Positions 43,439 to 51,470 of a DNA stretch of 64,000 bases are shown one piece after another; the first letter of the stretch is position 1, and each line of letters opens with the position of its first letter. The stretch spans positions 62,001 to 126,000 of the forward strand of contig NZ_CP108394.1 in the NCBI RefSeq assembly GCF_041435215.1, in the 5' to 3' direction. Position numbers and translations under genes: made by a program. This DNA is from Streptomyces sp. NBC_01314. Lineage in GTDB: Bacteria; Actinomycetota; Actinomycetes; Streptomycetales; Streptomycetaceae. A model generated the notes under the pieces. It ran no database searches, was not told the DNA's origin, and saw only the letters and a list, made by a program, of their open reading frames with translations.

Positions 43439-45007
43439 CTAGCCGGCGGTGCCTGCCGCCAGCAGGCGGGCCAGCTCCAGGCGCTTGATCTTGGTGGTGG
43501 CGGTCTGCGGGAGGTCCTCGAGACGCCACTGGACCGGGTCGGCGAGGGCCGGCAGGTCCACCACGGCGCTCTTCCAGGACAGTTCGTCCAGCGGCACGTC
43601 GTTGCGGGTGCACACCACCGGCACCGCGCGTCCGTCGGGGCCCGCGATGATGATGACCTCGATGAGTTCGGGCAGCCGGGTGAACAGCTTGTCCTCGATC
43701 TCCAGGGTGGACTGCACGCCGGGGATCTCGTCGACCTCGCGGTCCAGCAGGTGCAGGCAGCCGAACCTGGTGCGGTAGCCGACGTCGCCCATGCGCCACC
43801 AGCCGTCGTTGACCTGCTGCTGCCAGCGCTGGTGCTCGCCCAGGTAGGTGACGATCCGTCCGTCGCTCCTGACCTCGATGAAGCCGGGGTTGTCCTTGGT
43901 GACCGGGGCACCGTCGCGGCTGACGACGCGCACCCCGGTCATCCCCGGGAACGGGACGCCGACGCAGCGGCCGTTGAAGTCGGCGCCGTCCTTGAGGGAG
44001 TAGGTGCGCGCCGCGATCGGGCCGACCTCGCTCTGTCCGTAGGCCTGGGCGAAGCGCCGTCCCCTGCGGCGGGAGGCCTTCAGCAGGGTGTTGACGGTGC
44101 GCGGGTGGATGGCGTCGAAGGTGCTGGAGAAGTACTTCACGTTCGCCAGCGGGCCGCGCGGGTCGTCGGCCAGTTCCTCCCAGCGCAGGAAGGTGTTGGG
44201 GTGGGCCTCGATGAAGCCGGGCGGGATCTGGGTGAACAGCTCGCCGACGGTCTGGGGGTCGTCGTCCCTGAGGATGATGAGCGGGTGGCCCTGCAGGATG
44301 GAGATGGGCATCGCCGTGAACATCCGTGAGTGCACGAACGACACGTGGATCGCGACGGGTTCGCTGCGGCGCACCGTGGTGGCCACGACGGTGGCCTGCG
44401 GGCGGTAGCGGGACTCGAAGCTCATGGCGGTGTGCACGGCCAGCTTCGGTGTGCCGGTGGTGCCGGAGGTGTGGGTGATGAGGGTGGGGTGGTCGATCGG
44501 CATGGCCACCGCGGGCACGCGTTCGACGCCGGCCAGCGAGGCGAAGGAGGTGGCCTGCTCGTGCTCGCCGGAGGCGAGCAGCACGGTGCGGGACAGGCCG
44601 AAGACCTCGGCGGGCAGGTCGGCCTGGAGTTTGTCCTGGTCGGTGACGAGGAAGGGCCGGCCCACGCGGCGCAGCAGTTCGGCGACCGTGGCCCCGTCGA
44701 GTTTCGGGGACAGCAGGACCGGGATGGCGCCGGTCCGGGCGATGGCGCAGGCGAGCAAGGAGATGTCGAAGTTGTCGCTCTTGTGCACCACGACGTGGTC
44801 CCCGGGGCGTACCTTGACCGACCACAGCCGGGCGGCGAAGTCGTCCACCAGGTCGGCCAGTTCGGTCAGTGTCACGCGCCGGCCGAGCCTGGGGGCGATG
44901 TCCAGGTCGTGGTCGAGAATCACGAAATTCGCCGGATGGCGGGCCGCCGCTCGGTCGAACAGCGTGCCCAGCCGGATTCCCTTGCTTCCTATTCGTTGGA
45001 GAAACAT
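43439..45007 (-). CDS. AMP-forming ligase, CreM-like paralogue 2 (possible arylamine diazotase)
   Basis: 522 residues, ATG at 45007. ANL motifs: LITHTSGTTGTPKLAVH, AYGQSEVGPIAARTY, WWRMGDVGYRTRFG and TATTKIKRLELARLL with the A10 lysine. Upstream of the CreE/CreD pair on the same strand, it occupies the place expected of CreM, the ATP- and nitrite-dependent diazotase of cremeomycin. Paralogue of 30098-31768 along its whole length, without the Ala-rich tail. Both retain all adenylation motifs, so they probably act on different substrates. The gap to creE is 147 nt. Confidence 0.83.
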   Translation of the reverse strand: MFLQRIGSKGIRLGTLFDRAAARHPANFVILDHDLDIAPRLGRRVTLTELADLVDDFAARLWSVKVRPGDHVVVHKSDNFDISLLACAIARTGAIPVLLSPKLDGATVAELLRRVGRPFLVTDQDKLQADLPAEVFGLSRTVLLASGEHEQATSFASLAGVERVPAVAMPIDHPTLITHTSGTTGTPKLAVHTAMSFESRYRPQATVVATTVRRSEPVAIHVSFVHSRMFTAMPISILQGHPLIILRDDDPQTVGELFTQIPPGFIEAHPNTFLRWEELADDPRGPLANVKYFSSTFDAIHPRTVNTLLKASRRRGRRFAQAYGQSEVGPIAARTYSLKDGADFNGRCVGVPFPGMTGVRVVSRDGAPVTKDNPGFIEVRSDGRIVTYLGEHQRWQQQVNDGWWRMGDVGYRTRFGCLHLLDREVDEIPGVQSTLEIEDKLFTRLPELIEVIIIAGPDGRAVPVVCTRNDVPLDELSWKSAVVDLPALADPVQWRLEDLPQTATTKIKRLELARLLAAGTAG

Positions 45008-45113
45008 GTAACCGATCTCTCGTCCATGGCTGCGGATTCCTGAAAGGGGGGGTGCTCTGTTTCACAGCTGACTGGTTTGCGGGCGGGTGAGGGCCGCGCG
45101 CCGTTCGTTTGTG

Positions 45114-45667
45114 TCAGTTCTTCTCGATGACGTCCTTGATACGGGCGAGCGTGTCGTCGAGGTCCTGTTCGAGCTTGGCGGTCCAGTCGTCGACGAACCG
45201 CTTCCGGGTGTCCTCGTCGAGGCCGGCGACGATCTTGTGGATTCCGGCGGTGGCCCTGCCCATCCGGAAGTGGTGGACGAGCCAGGAGGTGCCCTCGCCG
45301 GCGTCCTGGACGTCGAAGCCCCAGATCGACTCCTGGTCCTCGCGGGCGTGGGTGAGCATCATCCAGCGGAAGGTCCGGCCGGGTTCGGCGGCCACCACGC
45401 GGGACTCGGTGTACCAGGTGCCGCGCACGAGCGGCGCCCAGCCGACCACGTCCTGGCTGCGCAGGTTCTCGCCGCGGAAGACCGAGCCGACGGCCGAGGG
45501 CTCGCCGTGGGTCCACTGCCCGCCCATGCACTCCGGGCTCCACTCCTTGCTGCGGGTCAGATCACTGACGACGGAGTAGATCTCGGCCGGACTCGCCGAA
45601 ATACGAATACGGGCGTCGAGTTCGAAAAGGGGGACTGGTCGATGACGCTTTCGCTGGTGACTGTCAT
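45114..45667 (-). CDS. SRPBCC/START-like protein with an apparent frameshift near its start
   Basis: The main frame gives a polyketide-cyclase/START-like protein: IRISASPAEIYSVVSDLTRS, WSPECMGGQW, FRGENLRS and a C-terminal helix DTLARIKDVIEKN. That frame has no good start codon. An ATG at 45667 with AGGA upstream reads TVTSESVIDQSPF in another frame and would join the main frame if one base were added in the A4G5 run at 45625-45633; indeed 45114-45667 is 554 nt, one short of a multiple of three. Either a genuine frameshift mutation, a sequencing error, or translation from the less likely ATG at 45704. Such proteins bind hydrophobic or aromatic ligands. Role unknown. Confidence 0.65.
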
Positions 45668-46139
45668 GGCGGCAATCCTGCCGATGGCCGAGGAAGGGGA
45701 GCAATCAAGCGGTCCGGGGTCCGTCAGGTTCGACACGTGACATCCGTGCGGGCGAAGCCGATCGCCGAATTGCCGAATCGCCGGGCATTTCCCACCGCGG
45801 TGCCGTTTCCGGCCGGAGCGGGGGTGCATTCGCCCGCGCGTCGCAGCGGTGCGGGTTCGGTCCGGGGGCGCGGCGGGCTCGAACTGTGGAGCGGGGCGGG
45901 CTCGATCCGGTGGGGTGCGGCGGAGGCTCGGTCCGGTGGGGCGCGGGACGGGTTCGGTCCGATGGGGTGCGCAGGGGGTTCGCCGTGCGGCCGGGGTGCG
46001 GCGGAAGCTCGGTCCGTGGAGCGGGGCGCAGGGCGCTCGGCCGGGTGAGGTGCGGAGGGGGGTGTCGTGCGGTGGTGCTAACAACTGTTGCGTGATTCAT
46101 CGGTAAATCTCAGCCTTTCTCATCTACTATCTTGATCGC
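45668..46139. other. gene-free spacer between region 1 and the IS607 element
   Basis: About 470 bases. From 45830 to 46050 it is a G-rich stretch with repeated GGTTCGGTCC-GATGGGG-like units. From about 46075 the composition falls to ordinary AT levels (CTAACAACTGTTGCGTG, then TAAATCTCAG), which probably marks the left part of the IS and the promoter of its recombinase. No gene seen. Confidence 0.45.
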
Positions 46140-46715
46140 GTGAAGCTTTCCGAGTGGGCGGCACGCAACGGCGTGCATTACCAGACCGCGTGGGCGTGGG
46201 CGAAAGAGGGCCGTATGCCGGTCCCTGTGCGCCAGACGCCATCCGGAACGTGGCTGGTCGACGAGCCCACCTCGGAGGCATCCGGCCGGGTCGTGGCGTA
46301 CTGCCGGGTCTCGTCGGCGGACCAGGAGCCGGACCTTGACCGGCAGGTGGCCCGTGTGGTCCAGGGGGCCACTGGTCTTGGCCTGCCGGTTGCGGAAGTC
46401 GTGACCGAGGTCGGCTCGGGGCTGAATGGGCGGCGCCGCAAGCTGCACCGGCTGCTGTCCGACCCGCAGGCCGCGGTGATCGTGGTCGAGCACCGTGACC
46501 GGCTGTCCCGGTTCGGCGCCGAGCACCTGGAGGCCGTCCTGTCGGCGTCCGGGCGGCGTCTGGTCGTCCTCGACCCCGCCGAGACCGCCGATGACCTGGT
46601 GCGGGACATCACCGAGGTGCTGACGTCGATGTGCGTGCGCCTGTACGGGCGGCGGGCGGCGAAGAACCGGGCCGCCCGCGCGGTGGCCGTAGCGACCGGC
46701 GAGGCCGCCGAGTGA
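46140..46715 (+). CDS. tnpA: IS607-type TnpA serine recombinase
   Basis: 191 residues, GTG at 46140. An N-terminal MerR-like helix-turn-helix (KLSEWAARNGVHYQTAWAWA) is followed by the small serine-recombinase domain with YCRVSSADQEPDLDRQ (nucleophilic Ser), EVGSGLNGRRRKLHRLL and VVEHRDRLSRFG. The DNA-binding-first order is diagnostic for IS607. It catalyses excision and insertion at short GG-type targets. Its stop overlaps the tnpB start. Confidence 0.94.
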   Translation: MKLSEWAARNGVHYQTAWAWAKEGRMPVPVRQTPSGTWLVDEPTSEASGRVVAYCRVSSADQEPDLDRQVARVVQGATGLGLPVAEVVTEVGSGLNGRRRKLHRLLSDPQAAVIVVEHRDRLSRFGAEHLEAVLSASGRRLVVLDPAETADDLVRDITEVLTSMCVRLYGRRAAKNRAARAVAVATGEAAE

Positions 46716-48166
46716 AGAAGTTCCAGCCGCAGCCCGGGTTCGTGGTGCAGGCGTTCCGCTTCGCCCTGGGCCCGAACGCCGCCCAGGAGCGCGCGTTGCG
46801 CTCGCACTGCGGTGCTGCGCGGGCCGCGTACAACTGGGCTGTCGGCTGGGTCGAGGCGTCGTGGTGGCAGCGCCGCGCGGAGGAGTCCTACGGGATTCCC
46901 GAGGCGGAGCTGACGCAGTGGCGGCCGTGGTCGCTGCCCGCCCTGCGGAAGGCGTTCAACGAGACCAAGCACACCGACCCCAGGTTCGCCGGGTGGTGGG
47001 AGGAGAACTCCAAGGAGGCGTACTCCACCGGGCTGGCGAACGCTGCCGCCGCGTTCGACAACTACGCGAAGTCGAAGCAGGGCAGGCGCCGTGGCCGTGC
47101 GATGGGCATGCCCCGGTTCAAGTCGAAGCGGAAGGCGCGTCTGTCCTGCCGGTTCACGACCGGCGCGATCCGCGTGGACGCCGACGGCCGGCACGTGACG
47201 CTGCCGAGGCTGGGCACGATCCGCACCCACGAGCCCACGGTGAAGCTCCTCACCCGCGTCCAGGCCGGGACGGCGCGGATCCTGTCCGCGACCGTGCGGC
47301 ACGAGCGCGGACGCTGGTTCGTCTCCTTCCAGGCCGAGGCCAAGCGCGACCTCGAACGCGTCGCCCGGCCCGGTGCAGCGGTCGGTATCGACCTCGGGGT
47401 GAAGACCCTCGCGGTGATGGCCGACAGCTCCGGCGAGATCCGCACCGTGCCCAACCCCGGGCACTACGACCGGGCGCGTAAGCAGCTGCGCCGCGCGTCC
47501 CGCGTCGTGTCCCGCCGCCGGGGCCCCGACCGCAGGACCGGGCAGAAGCCGTCGAAGCGGTGGGAGAAGGCCAACGCCGTCCGCAACAAGATGCATCACC
47601 GGGTCGCGAACCTCCGCGAAGACGCCCTGCACAAGCTCACCACGAGCGTGGCGGCCGAGTACGGCACCGTCGTCGTCGAGGACCTCAACGTCGCCGGGAT
47701 GCTCCGCAACCGGCGTCTCGCGCGCAGGATCGCCGACGCCGGATTCGGTGAGATCCGCCGCCAGCTCACCTACAAAACGCAGCGCCACGGCTGCCGCATC
47801 CTGGCCGCCGACCGCTGGTACCCCTCCTCCAAGACCTGTTCCGGGTGCGGTGTAGTGAAAGCCAAACTGCCGCTGCACATCCGGACCTTCGAATGCGACG
47901 CCTGCGGCCTGGTCCTCGACCGGGACGACAACGCCGCACTCAACCTCGCCGCCCTCGCGGCAGCCTGCACGACTGGTACCGGAGTGGCCGGAGACCAGGA
48001 CACCGCCCCGGCGGTGTCGAAGCCTCGTGGAGCCGACCAGAAGACCCGCGCCACCCGCCCCCGCCGCAAGACGGGTGCGGGGCGGGCAGGTGGCGCAACC
48101 CTGCCGCACCAGCGGCGGAAGGAAGCGAGAGACCGTACTCAAACCGAAGCCCTCACGCTCTGGTGA
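46712..48166 (+). CDS. tnpB: TnpB RNA-guided nuclease of the IS607 element
   Basis: 484 residues, GTG overlapping the tnpA stop. RuvC-like residues are seen in VGIDLGVKTLAV, VVVEDLNVAGML and LDRDDNAALNLA, with a four-cysteine zinc ribbon CSGCG...CDACG between the last two. An N-terminal beta-barrel part contains GMPRFKSKRKARLSCRF. All three acidic positions are kept, so it may be active. The C-terminal 80 residues are basic and overlap the region expected to encode the guide RNA scaffold. Confidence 0.93.
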   Translation: MKKFQPQPGFVVQAFRFALGPNAAQERALRSHCGAARAAYNWAVGWVEASWWQRRAEESYGIPEAELTQWRPWSLPALRKAFNETKHTDPRFAGWWEENSKEAYSTGLANAAAAFDNYAKSKQGRRRGRAMGMPRFKSKRKARLSCRFTTGAIRVDADGRHVTLPRLGTIRTHEPTVKLLTRVQAGTARILSATVRHERGRWFVSFQAEAKRDLERVARPGAAVGIDLGVKTLAVMADSSGEIRTVPNPGHYDRARKQLRRASRVVSRRRGPDRRTGQKPSKRWEKANAVRNKMHHRVANLREDALHKLTTSVAAEYGTVVVEDLNVAGMLRNRRLARRIADAGFGEIRRQLTYKTQRHGCRILAADRWYPSSKTCSGCGVVKAKLPLHIRTFECDACGLVLDRDDNAALNLAALAAACTTGTGVAGDQDTAPAVSKPRGADQKTRATRPRRKTGAGRAGGATLPHQRRKEARDRTQTEALTLW

Positions 48167-48231
48167 CGAGACGGACCTTCCGGGCCGGAATGCCCGGAAT
48201 GCTGAGAGCCGCTGAGGCTCTGAGTAACGGC
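48164..48231 (+). ncRNA. probable omega-RNA scaffold 3' end at the IS607 right end
   Basis: Downstream of tnpB a stem AGAGCC/GGCTCT (48205-48210, 48216-48221, GCTGA loop) lies close to the element edge. In TnpB systems the scaffold comes from the 3' end of tnpB and the right end, and the guide from the flanking DNA, here the 3' end of the quinone oxidoreductase gene. Exact ends cannot be set. Confidence 0.4.
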
Positions 48232-49209
48232 TCAGTCGCGGATGCGCAGCACCAGCTTGCCGTGCACGCTGCCCTCGTCCAGACGGCGGTGGGCCTCGGC
48301 CGCCTTGTCCAGCGGCAGTACCTCGGTGGCGCGCGGCCGCAGCAGGCCGGCTGCCAGCAGAGTGTTGATGCCGGATGCCGCGTCGGCGAGGTGGGCGGTG
48401 TCCGCGTGCGAGATGGCGAACCCGCGCACGGAGCGGTCCATCAGGTACAGGGGTCCCACGGGCAGCACCGGGCGGGTGCGCAGTCCCGCCATGAGCACGA
48501 TCCGGCCCCGGCTCGCCAGCAGGTCCACCGCGGCGTCGAGGTCGTTGCGGCCGGAGGTGTCGAGGTAGACGTCCACGCCGTGGGGTGCGGCGGCGCGGAT
48601 CTGGGCGGCGACGTCGTGGGAGCGGTAGTCGACGACGTGTTCGGCGCCCAGGGAGCGCACATACGCCTCGTCGCGCCCGGAGGCGACGGCGATCACCCGG
48701 GCTCCGGCCCGGGCGGCCATCACGACCAGCGCGCTGCCCACGTTGCCGCCGGCGCCCAGCACGGCGACGCTCTCGCCGGCGCGCAGGCCTCCGTGGGTGA
48801 ACAGGGCCAGGTGCGCCGTCGCGGCCGGGTGGGCCAGCGCCACCGCGTCGACCGCGTCGACGTTGCCGGGCAGGTGGTAGAGCCGGTCGGCGGGCACCAC
48901 CACCTGTTCGGCGGCGGCCCCCTGCCGGCCGTCGTGGCCCAGGCTGTTGCACCAGACCGCGTCGCCGGTGCGGAACCCCGTGGTGCCGGGGCCGGCCGAG
49001 GCCACCGTCCCCACCAGGTCGCGGCCGATGACGAAGGGGAACTCCAAAGGGGTGCGCCAGGCACCCGAACGCACGAAGGTGTCGACGTGGTTGACGGCGC
49101 TCACCTCGACGTCGACCAGCACGTCGTGGGGGCCGGGGGCAGGCTGCGGCAGCTCGCCGTGACGGATGACGTCCGGGGAGCCGAGTCGGGTTATGTAGGC
49201 GGCACGCAT
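48232..49209 (-). CDS. NADPH:quinone oxidoreductase-like MDR enzyme
   Basis: 325 residues, ATG at 49209; the longer frame upstream is not coding. It starts MRAAYITRLGSPDVIRHGE, has GRDLVGTVASAGPGTTGFR and the nucleotide motif VAVLGAGGNVGSALV near residue 150. No zinc-binding cysteines, so a zeta-crystallin-type quinone reductase rather than an alcohol dehydrogenase. It reduces quinones or enones with NADPH. It stands alone between the IS and a divergent GNAT gene. The IS right end reaches its stop codon. Confidence 0.9.
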   Translation of the reverse strand: MRAAYITRLGSPDVIRHGELPQPAPGPHDVLVDVEVSAVNHVDTFVRSGAWRTPLEFPFVIGRDLVGTVASAGPGTTGFRTGDAVWCNSLGHDGRQGAAAEQVVVPADRLYHLPGNVDAVDAVALAHPAATAHLALFTHGGLRAGESVAVLGAGGNVGSALVVMAARAGARVIAVASGRDEAYVRSLGAEHVVDYRSHDVAAQIRAAAPHGVDVYLDTSGRNDLDAAVDLLASRGRIVLMAGLRTRPVLPVGPLYLMDRSVRGFAISHADTAHLADAASGINTLLAAGLLRPRATEVLPLDKAAEAHRRLDEGSVHGKLVLRIRD

Positions 49210-49366
49210 GGTCGGCGAGTCTGGCACCGCCGCGGCGGTGCGGCGGGGGCCGGCCGCCAACACGGGGCGCTGTCCGTCAGGTCGGCGTGGTGGTGTGTCA
49301 GGTCGGCCCTGCCGGTGTGTCAACTCGCGCCCGCCCGGGGGCTCGAGCGCGCCTACGATGCCCGGC

Positions 49367-49840
49367 ATGTCACTCACCTGGAGCGATGTGATGCCGGGCG
49401 AGCGTCGGATGGCCCTGCACGTGAGGCCGTTGATACAGGCGCTGCGGCCCGCGCTGGGCGACGCCGCGTTCGACCGGTTCGCGGCCGAGGCCCACGAGCA
49501 GGGGCTCGTCTTCACCGCCGCCTACGACGAGGAGGGCCGCTGCGCGGCGGTGGCCACGCACCGGGTGCTGGCCACCAGCCGCGGCCGGGTGCTCTTCGTC
49601 GACGACCTCGTCACCGGCGCGGCCCTGCGCGGCGCCGGCGTGGGGGCCCGTCTGCTCTCCCACCTGATGGAACGGGCGGAGTCGTCCGGCTGCTGCCGCG
49701 TCGAACTCGACTCCGGCGTCAGCAATCATGCGGCCCACCGCTTCTACCAAGCCCGCCGCATGAGGGTCTGCGCCCTGCACTTCGCCCGCGACGTCGACGT
49801 CACCGGTTGTGTGAGCGGTACCGGCACGCCGGCACGCTGA
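49367..49840 (+). CDS. GNAT-family N-acetyltransferase
   Basis: 157 residues from the ATG at 49367 (an ATG three codons earlier is possible). The acetyl-CoA loop is readable as ALRGAGVGARLLSHLM, with the preceding strand RVLFVDDLVT and the later ELDSGVSNHAAHRFYQARRM typical of GNATs. It may acetylate a small amine such as the pathway product for self-protection. Single gene, divergent from the quinone reductase gene with 157 nt between. Confidence 0.88.
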   Translation: MSLTWSDVMPGERRMALHVRPLIQALRPALGDAAFDRFAAEAHEQGLVFTAAYDEEGRCAAVATHRVLATSRGRVLFVDDLVTGAALRGAGVGARLLSHLMERAESSGCCRVELDSGVSNHAAHRFYQARRMRVCALHFARDVDVTGCVSGTGTPAR

Positions 49841-50243
49841 GCGTGCGGCACGTGCGGAGCACGTCTGCTGCCCGGCAGGTGCGGAGCGTCCTCGTCGGTC
49901 CGGCAGGCGGCCCGTGTGGCCGCGGGGTGTGGTGCCGGCTCCTGCCCCTGGCTGCTGCAGGAGGCGGGTGATCAGCGGCGGGCACCGGCGCCGGCGGCGC
50001 CGGTAAAGGCGAACGCACTGCGCCCGCGGCTCCCCCGTCCGCGGCGGCGGCCTGGGGCCGGACACGTCTGGGCCGGGGCGTGGTGAGGGCGGGCCCGGCG
50101 TGCCGTGCCGGCCCGGGTGGCGCGAGCGCTGCTCACGATGACGGCAGGCAGGCGAAATGGGGGCATCTGGTGTGAGCGGCGGTGCGCCCCCGGCCGGCGC
50201 CCGGGGCGCCGGGTGCGGATGTGCGGATGGTGCCGGCGCGCCG
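49841..50243. other. gene-free spacer
   Basis: About 400 bases between converging genes. It has only short GTGCGG-type repeats near 49850-49890 and no convincing reading frame, RNA or terminator stem. Confidence 0.4.
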
Positions 50244-51470
50244 TCAGGCGGGCGTCGTGGCCGGTGTCCTGTGCTGCCGTAGGGCGCCCGGTCCGGGGAC
50301 GCGCAGGGCGAGCAGGCCCAGGGCGGTGAAGAACACCGCCCAGCCGGCCCAGCCCTGCCAGGACCAGCCGACCGTGGTGCTGATCAGCAGCGGTCCGACC
50401 ACCGTGGTCATCGCGAAGCCCAGGTTGAACACGGCGAGATGGCCGGTGGTCTGGTCCTTGGGAATGTGCAGCAGCGCCGCTCCCGTCGTGCCCGCGATGA
50501 TCAGCAGTTCCCCCAGTGACAGCAGTACCGCGGCCGCGATGACGACCGCGACGTCCAGATGCCGGCCGCCCAGCATCGTCAGCGGCACCACCAGGGCGCC
50601 GAGCCCCGACAGCAGCCCGCCGCGCAGCATCAGCACCCGCGCCCGCGCCAGCCGTTCCGAGCCCCGGCTCAGCCGCACCTGGAGCACGACGACGAGGACG
50701 GTGTTCAGCAGCTGGATGACGGTCACGCTCCACGACGGGGCCTGGGTCTGCTGCACGATCCACAGCGGGAGCCCGATGCCCAGCAGCAGCGCCGACAGGG
50801 TGAACGCCCCGTACAGGGCGGTGATGCCCAGGAAGGCGCGGTTGCGCAGGATCCCCGCCCGCGTGTCCTGTCCGGCGGCCGGGGCCGCCGCCGCGGGCTC
50901 GAAGCCCCGGCATATCGCGGCGCAGCACAGGAACAGCACGGCCGAGGCCGCCATCGCCGCCCGGTAGGCCCACGTCTGGTCGGCGGCGATCGCGGCGCCC
51001 GCGGGCAGCGCGCCGGCCGCCATCCCGGCGTTGCGCAGGGTGCGCAGGCGGGCCAGCGCGCCCACGGCCTGGGCGCCGTGGACGCGGCTGATCAGCCCGG
51101 ACTCGATCAGCGGTCCGATGCCGCGGCTGAGGAGCCCGGCCACCGCCGCGGCGCCCAGCGCCTGGGTGAAGGAGGCGACCATGGCCAGTGCGAGGAAGGC
51201 CGCGCAGCGGATGAGGAACAGCGCGCACAGCACACCGCGGATGCCGTGGCGTTCCGCGGCCCGGGCGATGGGCAGGGCGCCCAGCAGCGAGGTCACTCCC
51301 GAGATGCCCAGGACCACGCCGATCTGCTGGTTGGACAGGGCGGCCGCCCTGTCCAGGAAGAGCACCGACAGCGACAGGTACATGCCGAGGCCGACCGCGT
51401 CGCACAGGCCGACCGCGTAGTACCGGCGCGCCCGGGACGCGGCCTGCCGCCCGGCGGTGCGCTCAGTCAC
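50244..51470 (-). CDS. MFS transporter
   Basis: 408 residues from the GTG at 51470, which has AGGAG 7 nt upstream. About 12 hydrophobic helices; motif-A-like GALPIARAAERHGIRGVLC after helix 2 and a second copy-like loop RGSERLARARVLMLRGG between the halves. Proton-coupled drug export is likely. Last gene of the ATP-grasp operon, overlapping the ATP-grasp gene by 8 nt, so it probably exports what these ligases make. Confidence 0.88.
   Translation of the reverse strand: MTERTAGRQAASRARRYYAVGLCDAVGLGMYLSLSVLFLDRAAALSNQQIGVVLGISGVTSLLGALPIARAAERHGIRGVLCALFLIRCAAFLALAMVASFTQALGAAAVAGLLSRGIGPLIESGLISRVHGAQAVGALARLRTLRNAGMAAGALPAGAAIAADQTWAYRAAMAASAVLFLCCAAICRGFEPAAAAPAAGQDTRAGILRNRAFLGITALYGAFTLSALLLGIGLPLWIVQQTQAPSWSVTVIQLLNTVLVVVLQVRLSRGSERLARARVLMLRGGLLSGLGALVVPLTMLGGRHLDVAVVIAAAVLLSLGELLIIAGTTGAALLHIPKDQTTGHLAVFNLGFAMTTVVGPLLISTTVGWSWQGWAGWAVFFTALGLLALRVPGPGALRQHRTPATTPA

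Larger units (their letters stand above)
46075..48231 (+). mobile_element. IS607-family insertion sequence (serine recombinase + TnpB)
   Basis: Two genes overlapping by 4 nt in IS607 order. IS607 elements lack terminal inverted repeats, so the ends are estimated: left where the AT content rises at about 46075, right after the hairpin at 48205-48221 and before the neighbouring stop codon at 48232. The low-GC left edge is unlike the surroundings and suggests recent arrival. Confidence 0.75.

Noticed and set aside
45007..45045. A 12-codon leader peptide (ATG at about 45026) overlapping the ligase start at 45007
   Set aside because: A weak ribosome site, no attenuator-like stems and no runs of a single amino acid; chance is sufficient explanation.
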